Below are positions 32,825-44,247 of a stretch of DNA of 64,000 nucleotides, piece after piece. Source of the stretch: Odontocerum albicorne (Eukaryota; Arthropoda; Insecta; Trichoptera; Odontoceridae); the NCBI GenBank assembly GCA_949825065.1, contig OX463855.1, positions 37,540,144 through 37,604,143 of the forward strand, written 5' to 3'. Below the pieces are notes generated by a model. The model did not search any database. It was not told the DNA's origin and saw only the letters and a list, made by a program, of their open reading frames with translations. The position numbers and the translations under genes were made by a program. Numbering within the stretch: position 1 is the stretch's first letter; each line of letters begins with the position of its first letter.

Positions 32825-32900
32825 AAAATGGGTTCAAGCGGGAAACAAACACGTAACCCCTGGGTCGGGAGACAGATGTTTATCAATTAGACCACGGAAT
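32825..32900 (-). repeat. SINE head
   Basis: Reverse strand: TTCCGTGGTCTAATTGATAA (box A region), GTCTCCCGACCCAGGGGTTA and a box B-like GTTTGTTTCCC. It directly abuts the 45-bp array. Confidence 0.6.
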
Positions 32901-34203
32901 TTCATACTATTGTCTCATTTTTATGATAATTCATAGAATTGTCATTTCATACTATTATCTCATTTTTATGATAACTCATACTATTGTTATTTTATACTAT
33001 TGTCTCATTCATATGATAACTATGGTCATTTTATAGTATTGTCTCATTTTTATGATAACTCATACTATCGACATTTCATACTATTGTCTCATTTTTATGA
33101 TAACTCATACTATCGTCATTTCAAACTATTTTCTCATTTTTATGATAACTCATACTATTGTCATTTCATACTATTGTGTTCTTTTTATGATAACTCATAC
33201 TATTGTCATTTCATACTATTGTCTCATTTATATGATAACTCATACTATGGTCATTTTAAAGTATTGTCTTATTTTTATGATAACTCATACTATTGTCATT
33301 TCATACTTTTGTCTCATTTATATGATAACTCATACTATGGTCGTTTTAAAGTATTGTCTCATTTTTTATGATAACTCATACTATTGTTATTTTATACTAT
33401 TGTGTTATTTTTATGATAACTCATACTATTGTCTCATTTATATGATAACTCATACTATGGTTATTTTAAAGAATGGTCTCATTTTTATGATTACTCATAC
33501 TATTGTTATTTTTTACTATTGTCTCATTTTTATGATAACTCATACTATTGTCATTTCATACTATTGTCTCATTTATATGATAGCTCATAATATGGTCATT
33601 TTAAAGTATTGTCTCATTTTTATGATAACTCATACTATTGTTATTTTATACTATTGTGTTATTTTTATGATAACTCATACTATTGTCATTTCATACTATT
33701 GTCTCATTTATATGATAACTCATACTATGGTCATTTTAAAGTATTGTCTTATTTTTATGATACCTCATACTATTGTAATTTCATACTTTTGTCTCATTTA
33801 TATGATAACTCATACTATGGTCGTTTTAAAGTATTGTCTCATTTTTTATGATAACTCATACTATTGTTATTTTATACTATTGTGTTATTTTTATGATAAC
33901 TCATACTATTGTCATTTCATACTATTGTCTCATTTATATGATAACTCATACTATGGTTATTTTAAAGAATTGTCTCATTTTTATGATTACTCATACTATT
34001 GTTATTTTTTACTATTGTCTCATTTTTATGATAACTCATACTATTGTCGTTTAATACTATTGTCTCATTTATATGATAGCTCATAATATGGTCATTTTAA
34101 AGTATTGTCTCATTTTTATGATTACTCATACTATTGTTGTTTTATACTATTGTATTATTTTTATGATAACTCATACTATTGTCATTTCATAATATTGTCT
34201 CAT
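32901..34203. repeat. 45-bp minisatellite, about 29 copies, with larger internal duplications
   Basis: Unit TTCATACTATTGTCTCATTT plus TTATGATAACTCATACTATTGTCAT in diverged forms. Because 45 is a multiple of three and stops are rare in it, frames stay open for up to 344 codons as a 15-residue repeat (MITHTIVISYYCLIF). This is expected from the array and is not taken as a gene. A stretch of several units near 33240-33470 recurs about 480 bp later (33720-33950), showing higher-order duplication. Confidence 0.95.
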
Positions 34204-35170
34204 AAGCAGTATTTTTATGGCAATGTTCCTAAATTTGCGAAGAGGCCCAGTTTTAGATATATCCTTTATAATTATTATACATTTTAACGTTTAGTAATAC
34301 GGGACTAAAATTCAGCGGCATTTTGTTATTGTTGAAAAAACATTAAAATATTTTTGATAAAAAACTTAACGCTAAGTTTTAATAGTCGTATAGGCGGTGA
34401 GATGAGATTGTTAATTTGAATTAAAACACATATGATACACTTTACATTTGAAAATTTAAGTGAATTAATTAACCAGTTTCTTATGTTACCTACCAATATT
34501 TAGTCCAAAATCATTATACCCTCGGGGTTAAAATACAATTCCTTACTTAAATTAAACTTGAGAAACTCCTGCAATGCAACCCTTCCCCTGGCGAATGCAC
34601 TCGCCCCTGCAGGCACAATAGCCATACAGGGGTGGACTTTATTAGGTACACAACACTTGATCAACATTGCATATGTAGTCCTGGGCTCAAATACCAAGGG
34701 GTTGTCAACCCCCGGCCTAGAAACCACAACATACCTCACAGGGTTGATGGCTTTGGGATAATGCCTTTAATTTTCTTATAATAAATCTTTAGTGCAATTA
34801 TTTAAACTACAGCACAGTACAAAGTTTTCAGCAAATTTCTAACATTTTATTTGCATATTTTCATTTGATATGTACGGCGGAGTTGTTCATATCAACAACT
34901 TAAATTAAAATTCGTTTAAAAATATTTAATTAATATTTTTATTTGATAAACGTAGTATCATTTTGTCTACAGGAGTGCTCCAGATTCGAATCCTGGCGGA
35001 TACACGTCTAGACTGGTTTTACTCTTAAAGTGTATTATATTTGATTTTTTCCTGTAAAATTATAAAGTAAAATAAATACAATTTTTTTTTCAGCTCAATA
35101 ATACTCATTCATAAAAAAAATAGTCCGAAATCTTTTATAGAACTTTTATTAGTACAAGTATCATATATGT
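34204..35170. other. Mostly unassigned; possible SINE scrap
   Basis: The block 34555-34760 is richer in C and has open frames on both strands (67 and 79 codons) without recognisable domains. At 34968-35025, AGATTCGAATCCTGGCGGAT followed by GTCTAGACTGGTTTTACTCT resembles a SINE box B and body. Confidence 0.4.
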
Positions 35171-35174
35171 AACT

Positions 35175-36125
35175 ACCCTCGAGGCCTACGAGAGTAAGTT
35201 CGATCAACCTTTTCGTTGTAAGGACTGAAGCATCATCTGTTGCCTGATTTACAGTGTTTACTAAGAGGACCAAGGTCTGAGTGAATGTAATGGAATGCAA
35301 GTAGCCTGAAGGAGTGGACATGTACTTACTTAATAATTCGTTGTAAGAATTGTTATCTAGTTATAAGTAGTATGTAGGCTATTTCTAAGAAATTATATTA
35401 CATATTAATATTATTAAAAATAAAATGACATGTACGAAATTAAAATGAATTTAGTTCATACAGTCTTTTAAAATTGAGCGGTTTTTTTAATTAATTTTTT
35501 TAACTCTTGAATATAACACACAATATGCTTTGATTGCAAAAAAACTTTTTATTGGTGGTTGAAGTATAATGTATGCCATTTAAAGACAATAAACAATATC
35601 CGCCAAATGTCCACCTCTTGCAACTCCACAGATGTCCACTCTTTTGTCAAAAATTTCGATGACATTTTGGAATAATTGCGGTTCTAACTCACCAATAACG
35701 CGAATAATTTCGTCCTTCAGCTCAGGGATTGACTGGGGGTCATTCTTATAGACCTAGATTTTCACGTAACGACAGAGAAAATAGTCCAACGGTGTCAGAT
35801 CACATGATCTTGGTGGTCAATTAACATCACCGTTTCCGGAGATCACAATAGATACAATAAGTCTCAATTTGAACGCGTTGTTATATTGTATACGACTCTA
35901 TTTTTATAAATGCCATACATTACACTTCTCAAACGTCATAAGACCCAGGCAAGTTCGCGACGCCATCTGTGTTTTATCCAAGAATTAAAAAAAACACAAT
36001 TTGAAAGACCCTATAGTTATAATATGTAAATTAGATTAGTTCTTAAGATATATATTTTTTATACAGGTATAGCCTTTGGAAAATGTTCGTGCTATACATT
36101 ACTTTAATAAACAAAAAAGTCTTAC
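35175..36125 (+). repeat. Retroposon-like repeat R1, copy 4 (split by mariner B1)
   Basis: The left part includes CATCTGTTGCCTGATTTACA, ACCAAGGTCTGAGTGAATGT and GAATTGTTATCTAGTTATAA up to 35460. The right part resumes at 36012 with TATAGTTATAATATGTAAAT, TTAGATTAGTTCTTAAGATA and TTTAATAAACAAAAAAG. Joining across the insert reproduces the order seen in copy 2 (16450-16520). Confidence 0.9.
35461..36011 (-). mobile_element. Mariner-like element B1, internally deleted
   Basis: Inserted between TA at 35459-35460 and 36012-36013. Ends are CAGTCTTTTAAAATTGAGCG and, inverted, GGGTCTTTCAAATTGTG. On the minus strand only the first codons of the transposase remain (about 35900, with ATG changed to ATA). 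A deletion follows, then the C-terminal third: PRSCDLTPLDYFL near 35810, PQSIPELKDEIIRVIGELEP, FDKRVDICGVARGGHLADIV and a stop at 35580-35582. One internal stop interrupts it. CDLTPLDYFLW is the region around the last catalytic Asp in mariner-type transposases (family knowledge). Another copy with the same deletion is at 54066-54352. Confidence 0.9.
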
Positions 36126-36585
36126 GTAAGACTATATCTCAAGGAATGCTTCATTAAACATTAACGTCAAATGATTCTAAAGAGGTGAGATTATGTACAA
36201 TTATAATTTACTCATGGTATCGTTGAAATATAGCATAAAAAAGCTTTGGTGTAATATTTAATTTTTTGATTCGATTAGTTCTAAACGACAAATTATAGAT
36301 TAATGACCAAAGACCCCTCTGATTAGGATGGTTGCGTGGAATATCACTCCAGGAATAGCCAACCCTAGCTTTCCAAGGGATGAAAATACATCTAAGGCAA
36401 TATACAATATACCGCTCAACATGGATTACTCCAGGAGCGAGGCTCGACCGTATCGAATTGACCGAATAACTGTCCAGTTGCGTTTTGTCGAATAAATTTA
36501 TTCCTCTGTAGTTCAATGGACGTGGTCTTTAATTAAGGAGTCCGGTTACATTACTCGAGGTGACCAAATGTTCATCTACATATAT
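36126..36585. other. No recognised feature
   Basis: No repeat partner or domain found. The 102-codon minus-strand open frame (36208-36516) has no family resemblance that I can name. Confidence 0.45.
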
Positions 36586-36589
36586 ACTA

Positions 36590-37205
<616 letters not shown>

Positions 37206-37349
37206 CTTAAGTGTTGTACTAAAATATTGACCTACTTCACATAATTTAAAAAATAACGCATTTTACATATATAACAGAAAAAGGGAATAAGACTAGAATG
37301 CGGATTAAAAGAAGATGCTGTATTTAAGAAGAAGAAAATATCATTGATA

Positions 37350-37580
37350 TGGTTTGACTACGTAGAAAAATGGTTTGACTATTTAGAAAAATGGTTTGAC
37401 TACGTAGAGAAATGGTTTGAGTACGTAGAAAAATGGTTTGACTACGTAGAGAAATGGTTTGACAACGTAGACAAATGGTTTGACTACGTATAGAAATGGT
37501 TTGACTACGTAGAAAAATGGTCTGTCTACGAAAAGAAATGGTTTGACTACGTAGATGAATGGTTTGACTACGTAGAGAAA
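37350..37580. repeat. Exact-length 21-bp array, 11 units, each with CTACGTAG
   Basis: Eleven units of exactly 21 bp (TGGTTTGACTACGTAGAGAA-A). In the forward frame beginning at 37350 they read as heptads WFDYVEK with variants WFDYLEK, WFEYVEK, WFDNVDK, WSVYEKK and WFDYVDE. Unit 7 has a TAG stop (37491-37493), and a TGA follows unit 11 directly. The frame is open from 37275 but has no ATG, so a protein is not supported. Most units hold the palindrome CTACGTAG, placed every 21 bp, close to two helical turns. Confidence 0.93.
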
Positions 37581-37977
37581 TGAATTATGAAAGATTTACG
37601 AAATTAATCTATACATGTATATAATAGTAGGTATGATTAACTTTGGGAAAATCTTGAAATAAAAACCAATTAATCAAATTCAGAAAGAGAAAAAAACATT
37701 TGTAATAGGAGAATATGCGAGATATATAACGAGATATGTATTGATGTGACAGAAGCGATAGACGTGTGCCAGGATAGAATAAAGTGAAACAATCCCTCTA
37801 CGTACCCCAAAATCACCATGGCTTGATGAGGATGATTGCTATTGATGATGATGATTTTCAAAGGTTGGTTTTGAATTATGTAATTTTTTTAATAATATAG
37901 AACACTTCCACCCGTTAGCCAATTTAATTACATGTTTTACTAATAAATATGTTCTGTTTATTATATATATACATATG
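37581..37977. other. No recognised feature
   Basis: AT-rich, no repeat partner seen. Confidence 0.5.
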
Positions 37978-38690
37978 ATTAATCCTGTCGAGGTAGACAA
38001 AGAAGACAGAGTGCCAAACTTTCCTAACTAAACATACATCCTTAACACTTGCTACACTGTGATGGATAGCGAGTGACCAGTACTTATATTTCATTTGATT
38101 ATTCGACGTTTTAATACATAATAAAATGACTTTTATAGCTAACTACAAAAAAAATCTAGCAGATTTTGCATAATTTTGATTTAAAATACACATTTTTCAC
38201 TAGACGCTTAGCGTCCAGCACCGTGGCTGGCGGATTTTTTAAGCACAGTAAGGGAAGTGTTAACCTCTTCTATATTCATACACCTTCTCATACAACCCTT
38301 ACGATTTATCTGACTTTCTACGTTTCCTTCTTTCAGAATATCATCCTTTTAATCCAACCATACTTTCATTGGTCTCCACCTTACACGCCTTCCTCTTACA
38401 TGTGTACTGTGTATATGTTTTGTTAATTTTTCTACAATAATTCTTTATAAATGTAAAAACTACATCAGCGTGATCTTCTTCTAATAATTTAATACACCAG
38501 TATTAAGTTCACATTCATCATTAATCCCATTGTTCCGTATTCTGTCATACATTGTCACTCCATATATTCCTCTCCATACACGCATTTCAATAGAATTAAT
38601 TCGGCTCCTCTCAGTATATTTTCGGGTCCACGTTATGTTGACCTGGAAAGAGGCTGGAGTGGAGTCGAAATGACCTCTGTAAAAAATACA
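37978..38690 (-). pseudogene. LINE L2 end, split by a piggyBac-type MITE
   Basis: The 3' part (37980-38040: TCGAGGTAGACAAAGAAGAC, GTGCCAAACTTTCCTAACT) is separated from the rest by the TTAA element at 38046-38259. From the right edge the minus strand encodes SRINSIEMRVWRGIYGVTMY and DRIRNNGINDECELNTGVLN, the block after the polymerase that also appears in the interrupted copy at 20690-21600. Confidence 0.85.
38046..38259. mobile_element. piggyBac-type MITE, family P1, second copy
   Basis: 214 bp between TTAA at 38042-38045 and 38260-38263, closely similar to 28637-28851 throughout, including the GACGCTTAGCGTC palindrome. Its host LINE reads CCTTAACCTATTCTACATCC without interruption at about 23288, which gives the empty site. 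Confidence 0.94.
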
Positions 38691-39069
38691 CAAATAATAT
38701 TATCATACGAGTACATATAAATATAAACAGTAGAATAGAAAAATGGCAATCCAGAGTAATAAATACAAACCCCACATAATAAAAATTTCAACTCTTATAA
38801 TTTATTTTATTCGTTTCAGCAAGAACAACTTCCTCAATTTACTCGTGAATTTATTAAGTAATTTAAGGGAGCAGATTCTCTTCATGGGCTACAATTGAAA
38901 CATTACGAAAAAGAAAATCAGTTGAGTGTTAGCAGAGAAAAGTAACAGCAACGGTCATTATATTAGATTAAACATATTAGGTAAGGATAAACGGTAACAG
39001 TATATTTTCTAAGTCAAAGTAACTTAAGATATAACTATTGCATTCAAGTTTTGATGAGAAAACGTTTGA
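38691..39069. other. No recognised feature
   Basis: AT-rich. A TACGAGTA 8-mer lies near 38707. Confidence 0.5.
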
Positions 39070-39985
39070 AAACGAGAGAAAGAGATTAATATACAATAAT
39101 ATTTAATTTTTAATCTTAGAAAATACGACCATATAACTGAAGACGCTGAACTTGTTAAACATGACAAATAGACGCCAAATTCACATATTATCTTTACCGT
39201 ATCTTCTTCTTCTTCCTCCTCTTCTTTTAGGCCTGTTGGCCTGTTATGGTCCTGCATCATCGTTTATTTCTTGTGACGTCAACTGCCAGCTGTCTTTCCA
39301 TCTTTTGGGAGGTCGTCCTAGAGGTCTGCTCGCTTGGGGAATACTGTCCCTGACCATTCTAACGGCTCTTGGTTCCGCCATTCTGGATACATGTTCGTTC
39401 CAGAACCTTATTCTCTGTCGTCCCCATCTGACAATATCTTCAACTTCGCACATCCTTCGGATTTCTGTGTTTCGTACTCTATCACGAAGGGTTTTGCCAG
39501 CGATACTCCTGAGTCCCTTCATTTTGCTGGTTTGAAGGAGATTTTTGGTTCTGCCAGTATCGGCTCTGAACTCTATGCTGTATGTCATTATGGGGCGGAC
39601 ACAGATCTTGTATATCCTTACCTAGCTTTGGATTTTCATATAGTTGTTTTTCCAGATAGTGTTCTTTGAACATCCGGAAAAACATCTTACTGTATAATAT
39701 TTTACCGTTTTTTAAACATCTTTACTGTATAATATTCTTAACTGTCACGCCACCCCTTCTTATCTCGCTGAAAATGTTCAGCTTATTTCTGATTATGGAC
39801 TTAAGCTATACGCAGAGATTGTCTATTGGCTTTTTCCTTAGCTCACCGCTCTTCTTTTTTTACATCGTCCTTTACTGTCCATGCAGTGAGTCTCTGGAAT
39901 CAGTTACACACCAATGTTACACTAGCTCTGTCATTGGCATGCTTTAAAAAGCGACTGAAAAAACGCTTAATTTCTAGTCAGTGAT
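39070..39985 (+). pseudogene. LINE L7 C-terminus, interrupted by LINE L3
   Basis: Before the insert the frame holds NLRKYDHITEDAELVKHDK. After it (39718 on) come fragments corresponding to ILNCHATPS, the SL-WNQLxTNVTLA-like end and LACFKKRLKKRLISSQ with a stop near 39980, the usual C-terminal tail of jockey/I-type LINEs (family knowledge). Several frameshifts are present. The 4905-5095 copy shows the uninterrupted order (ATACTATCCTTAACTGTCCC). Confidence 0.78.
39203..39717 (-). mobile_element. LINE L3 3' end inserted into L7
   Basis: The insertion is flanked by 13-bp near-identical direct repeats ATCTTTACCGTAT (39190-39202) and ATCTTTACTGTAT (39718-39730). On the minus strand an open frame from 39588 encodes YSIEFRADTGRTKNLLQTSK, GLRSIAGKTLRDRVRNTEIR, CEVEDIVRWGRQRIRFWNEH, VSRMAEPRAVRMVRDSIPQA and RPLGRPPKRWKDSW. 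A stop and a GAAGAAGAAG tail at the left edge follow. Truncated at nearly the same point as the 21011 copy. It is the better-preserved of the two L3 copies. Confidence 0.88.
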
Positions 39986-40785
39986 ATAACGTGTTTCATT
40001 CCTGATTTTTCTTTCCTCTCCCCATCTCTTCCTTTTCCTTTGTTTGATGATATCTCATTTTTACTTTTATCATACTACGAGTATGTAGGAGTATATCATA
40101 CTACGAGTATGTAGGAGTATATCTGTAATGTATCCTTACCAATGTTATCTTATCATATACTCTTATCCACTTCCAATAAATATTATAAGTTATCATTCAT
40201 GTTAAGCTTATCAATGTTAACCATATCATATTCTATGTTATCTACATCCAATAAATATTAGTGTTATCACGTGTATGTCAAACTTAACTCAATGTATTAT
40301 GTTTAAATTTATTATCTTGTTGGCGGTTTCCTATCCAAATTCAATAAAGATTTGGTATCACTAAATGGAAGTAAACTGCGAACGAGATAAATCGCCTGAT
40401 ATCGATTTGACCTTAAAAGGGCATCGATAACATACCCGAAAAATTCCTTTTTAATATATCAAAGGGTCGTGCATATGGTTATCTTTGCTTTAAATAGGGC
40501 GTCATATCAGAGGCAGCAATCATTATTCTTAAAACCACTACGATGTTAACATCATCGTTATTATTACTTCCATAATACTGTTAATATTATACTTCAAATG
40601 TTATTCAACGATTATACAAATAAAATTACACAGTTGAAATTCTAAAAGTGTTTTCGTTGCAAAAGGCCATAACATATCATACTACGAGTATGTAGGAGTA
40701 TATAATTACTAAAGTTTCACAAATATGAATAATTATTTGAATATTTTTTTGCGATCATGTAACTTCCTTAATTTACTTTTGTCTG
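39986..40785. other. AT-rich stretch with three copies of a short motif
   Basis: The stretch next to L7 may be its 3' untranslated tail (inference; several AATAAA signals). The segment TCATACTACGAGTATGTAGG followed by AGTATAT occurs at about 40069, 40096 and 40674, each containing TACGAGTA. The first two are tandem. Confidence 0.55.
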
Positions 40786-40855
40786 GTTGGTTGGAAAAGA
40801 TTGCCGCCTGGCAAAAATCCCGCCAGATTGTATTTACAATGAAGTGTAAAATAAA
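40786..40855 (+). repeat. SINE 3' tail fragment
   Basis: GGTTGGTTGGAAAAGATTGC, CGCCTGGCAAAAATCCCGCC and an AATGAAGTGTAAAATA end resemble the SINE tail. Confidence 0.6.
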
Positions 40856-41857
40856 AACATAAATAAAGAGAGTTATTTCGAAATGTAAACGATAAAAAAA
40901 CAGATACGAAAGACTCTCGCGCGGCAGAAGTGAAACTTCTTAGCTCCTAAGAAAAGCTGATTTTGTGCATCGCTTTTTTTCCATTTGTTAACGATTTTTT
41001 TCTTTTAGGATTAGGAAATGGTTATGTGGAATTTAGTTCAAGAAAATCTCTCTTAATTAAATAAAAAAATATTATTTTTAATAATAAATAATAATTTTAA
41101 TAATAAATAATAATACAATACACATAATAATATTAAAATAATATTAATTAGTATTAATAATATATAATTATTAATATTCAAATATATATGAAATATTTAA
41201 TAATAATAAAATAATAATTAAATACACCGTTTCACTTTTCGTGACGTTCAGGCCAATTTGCCCTACCGCGCCTATAGAAGTTTCACTTCGAAAATGTAAA
41301 CCTGTAAAAATAAAATGCAAAAGAGTCTATTTGGCAAAATGTGAACATATTTACGGAATAAGAAATCAATCTTCCGAACAATAAAAAACAAGTTAGATAG
41401 ACAACAAAAACACGCTTTTAAACAAGTCTTTAATTTTGAAAACAACGTGAAAAATTCAAGATAACACGATTACATAAAAAAAAAACAGAATATCAACAGG
41501 CTGGGGTTTTAACTCTCATAATTGATTGATGACAGTTTTTTTTCTTTAAACTTTTGTATCACACCATCTGTTGAATATGAATGCAGAAAAAAATCCCTCT
41601 TACATTCACTAATAGACTCCTTGTCAACTTCTAGAGTTGCTCGTACAAAAATCAGACGCGTCATTGATCATTGTCATGGGGGAAGTAAGGCTTTTAACAG
41701 ATACGTCGGCACATAATAAAGTAACATGGCACTGATAACAATCTGTACCTCATCCGTCAACGCCAATCGGCGGTGCAGCTTCTTCGCATACACCGTGAAA
41801 CAACCTAGAATAAATCGCTGCTATATGCTTATATAGTATTAGGTATTAATATAATAT
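40856..41857. other. AT-rich, between short direct repeats; otherwise unassigned
   Basis: Segments near 40882-40920 and 41292-41340 are related (TTCGAAATGTAAACGATAAA against TTCGAAAATGTAAACCTGTA, then GAC/GAGTCT) and flank a very AT-rich core of ATAATAATT repeats (41080-41225). The 64-codon open frame at 41522-41716 has no domain that I recognise. Confidence 0.45.
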
Positions 41858-42735
41858 ATGTTGTGTCCGTTTTTGTTTTCAAATTTAAAAATGAGTACCA
41901 AAAGTAAAACAAAATGGTAAAGGTTATACGTCATTCGAAATTAAATTTTCTGCTCTACAACATATTGTATTTGCTTTTACGTTACATATATCATTTTATT
42001 TGATTATAAACCTTCAAAATGGAATGTCAATTAGACGAAAGTGAGCATTTTCGACACCTCCTTCTGTTCGCGTTCAATCGAGTGAATAAAGCTGCGAAAG
42101 CTGCTCGCGATATTTGCGAAGTGTACGATGAAGATGCTATGAATGAAAGGACAGCTCGTCGATGGTTTTTGCGTTTCAAAGACGGTAATTTGAAACGACT
42201 TGAAAGACGTAGAGCGTTCCGGACGACCAGTGGACTTTGATGAGGACCGCTTAAACCATATTATTCATGAAAATTCACTTCAAACCACCGTAGAATTGGC
42301 TGAGGAGATGAATTGTAGTCACATGACTGTATACCGCCATCTTAAATCAATGGGAAAAGTCCAGAAGTTCGGCGCTTGGGTTCTACATGTTTTGAATGAA
42401 AACCACAAAAATCAACGTTCGACAATTGATTCATTCATAGCAACTTCACCGTACACTTCGCAAATATCGCGAGCAGCTTTGGCAGCTTTATTCCCTCGAT
42501 TGAACGCGAACAGAAGGAAGTGTCAAAAATGCTCACTTTCGTCTACTTGACATTCCATTTTGAAGGCTTGTAATCAAATCAAATAATATATGTAACGTAA
42601 AAGCAAACACAATACCTTGTAGAGCATATTTTTTTTTCGAATGACGTATAACCTTTAGCATTTTGTTTTACTTTTGGTGCTCATTTTGAAATTTGAAAAA
42701 AAAACGGGCATACTCGTAACTTATGTTAACACCCA
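41858..42735. mobile_element. Fold-back mariner A4: two 5' ends facing each other
   Basis: The left part runs forward: TTGTGTCCG end, 5' region, MECQLDESEHFRHLLLFAFN at 42019, KAARDICEVYD, RRWFLRFKDGN. After a frameshift near 42195 it continues KDVERSGRPVDFDEDRLNHI, TVELAEEMNCSHMTVYRHLK, GKVQKFGAWVLHVLNENHKN and QRSTID. At about 42432 it turns into the reverse complement of the same element's N-terminus and 5' region (to TTATGTTAACACC). The outer 270-290 bp are thus inverted copies of one another. The catalytic domain and the true 3' end are absent. TACTCGTA at 42711-42718 lies in the right end. Confidence 0.9.
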
Positions 42736-42739
42736 AAAT

Positions 42740-43840
42740 ATACCCTATTAACCCGACTATAAGTGATTCCCGTTTTTCAATAAGTGTTTTAAAAATAAAA
42801 ATCTCCTGATTTATTTCAATTTGTGGTGTAATGTTTATAAATTTTAAATTAAATAAATAAAACATGTATTTTTATTCCGTATTCACCACTGTTTTGATTT
42901 TATTTGAGTTCACTACCGATTTCAAAGACCTTTAAAGGTATTCCTCGTCAGTTAATATTCACCTGAAACCAGTTGTGAACTCAGATGAAATAGGGGTGAA
43001 AACAAAATGAAAAGAAGTGTACCGGACAGGTACAAAGACTGTATAATAGGTTGTTGGTTGCCGCGTAGCGCTCGAAGAATCCACGTCGCGAATTCCGTAG
43101 CGAAGATCCAGTTTGAAGAAGAAGAAGAAGTGCAGGGAGAGATTCCTCTCAAGCAGACGATGTAGGGTAGCGGGTCTCGAGTAAAAACACGGTAAAATCG
43201 GTATTACTGAGAATATATTTCAACGAAGTGGTTAGAACATGATTTCAAAATTAGGGGTCCCTCTATATTAATGGTCAGTCGGCCCTCACAAGCGCCCATT
43301 GTCCGTGAAATACAACAACTTTCGGGGTCTGGGCCCTGCTTACGCCGACTGAACCCGGACCTACTCCGATCGTACCGCTTTGCAAGTCACATATTTCCAA
43401 TGCGGTCACGAAAGCGATCGGAGTCAAACAGACATACATATGACATACAAATATAACATAATATAGCATATAGAATACAAGAACATATAGCATTTTACAT
43501 ATATTCCAGAACATATACATATACACAACATATGATTACAAATACAAATACAGGAACATAACGGATATCATAACATACATGACAGTTATACATATAAAAG
43601 GTTCATACACAGATGAAATAGACAAATACAAATTTACATGAATTTTATATATATACAGATCTACACCTAAATGTCATTTTCCTCATATTACATACACACA
43701 CACACACACACGGGTGACGGCACACGTCCGATACAAGAAGTATTTCATTTGTTTCATTTAAAATAATATTCGGTATGTTATTTATATATTTAAACAGTCC
43801 TATTATTAGTCAATTGAAATTATTTTCTTGTAAAATAGGG
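42740..43840. other. Unassigned, with a CA microsatellite
   Basis: A short (CA)n tract is at 43692-43710. The block 43060-43160 ends in GAAGAAGAAGAAGTG and could be a LINE tail. The GC-rich block 43255-43420 shares CCCTCTATATTAATGG with repeat R5. No gene is supported. Confidence 0.45.
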
Positions 43841-43841
43841 T

Positions 43842-44055
43842 GACCTCTGTAGGCTTGTTGGTAAGACATTTGTCTCCCAGCCCTAGGGTTGCGTGTGCGA
43901 TCTCCGTTGGATCTCAGATTAAAAAAAGGGATTCCAGTCAGATTTACACTTAAGGGCTGTATAAGATTGTTCTGGTTGGTTGAAAGAAATTACCACATAG
44001 CAATAAGTCCGCTAGGTAGTACGTATACAACGAAAGTGTAATGCAATACAATATG
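43842..44055 (+). repeat. tRNA-derived SINE, nearly complete
   Basis: The head GACCTCTGTAGGCTTGTTGG (box A region), CCCAGCCCTAGGGTTGCG and a box B-like TGCGATCTCC is followed by an A-rich joint and GGATTCCAGTCAGATTTACA. The body AAATTACCACATAGCAATAA comes next, and the tail is CAACGAAAGTGTAATGCAAT. No functional tRNA gene: the stems do not pair. Confidence 0.85.
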
Positions 44056-44129
44056 CGTTAATTTGGTCATGTTTCTGCAATCGCTCACATCTCACATTGT
44101 TATTTGTGACTTCTGTAGTAAGCTCTACC

Positions 44130-44193
44130 ATAACCGAATCAATAACCTCCGGGTTGGAAGACAGGTGTCTTTCCAACTAGGCCACGAAGGTTT
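44130..44193 (-). repeat. SINE head
   Basis: Reverse strand: CCTTCGTGGCCTAGTTGGAA, GACACCTGTCTTCCAACCCG and GAGGTTATTGATTCGG, a box A and degraded box B pair, between two forward SINEs. Confidence 0.7.
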
Positions 44194-44247
44194 TTATACA
44201 AATAATGTTGTATCCCTAAACAAATCAGCTCGGAATTGAATCTTCGA

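Noticed and set aside
33052..34086. 344-codon open frame made of 15-residue repeats
   Set aside because: It follows the 45-bp tandem array exactly; other frames in the same array are also open. The period is a multiple of three, so the openness is automatic.
34500..34761. Overlapping open frames on both strands in a C-richer block
   Set aside because: No recognisable product; openness on both strands fits base composition rather than coding.
41522..41716. 64-codon open frame (FCITPSVEYECRKK...)
   Set aside because: It might be a LINE scrap, but I could not match it to any motif with confidence.
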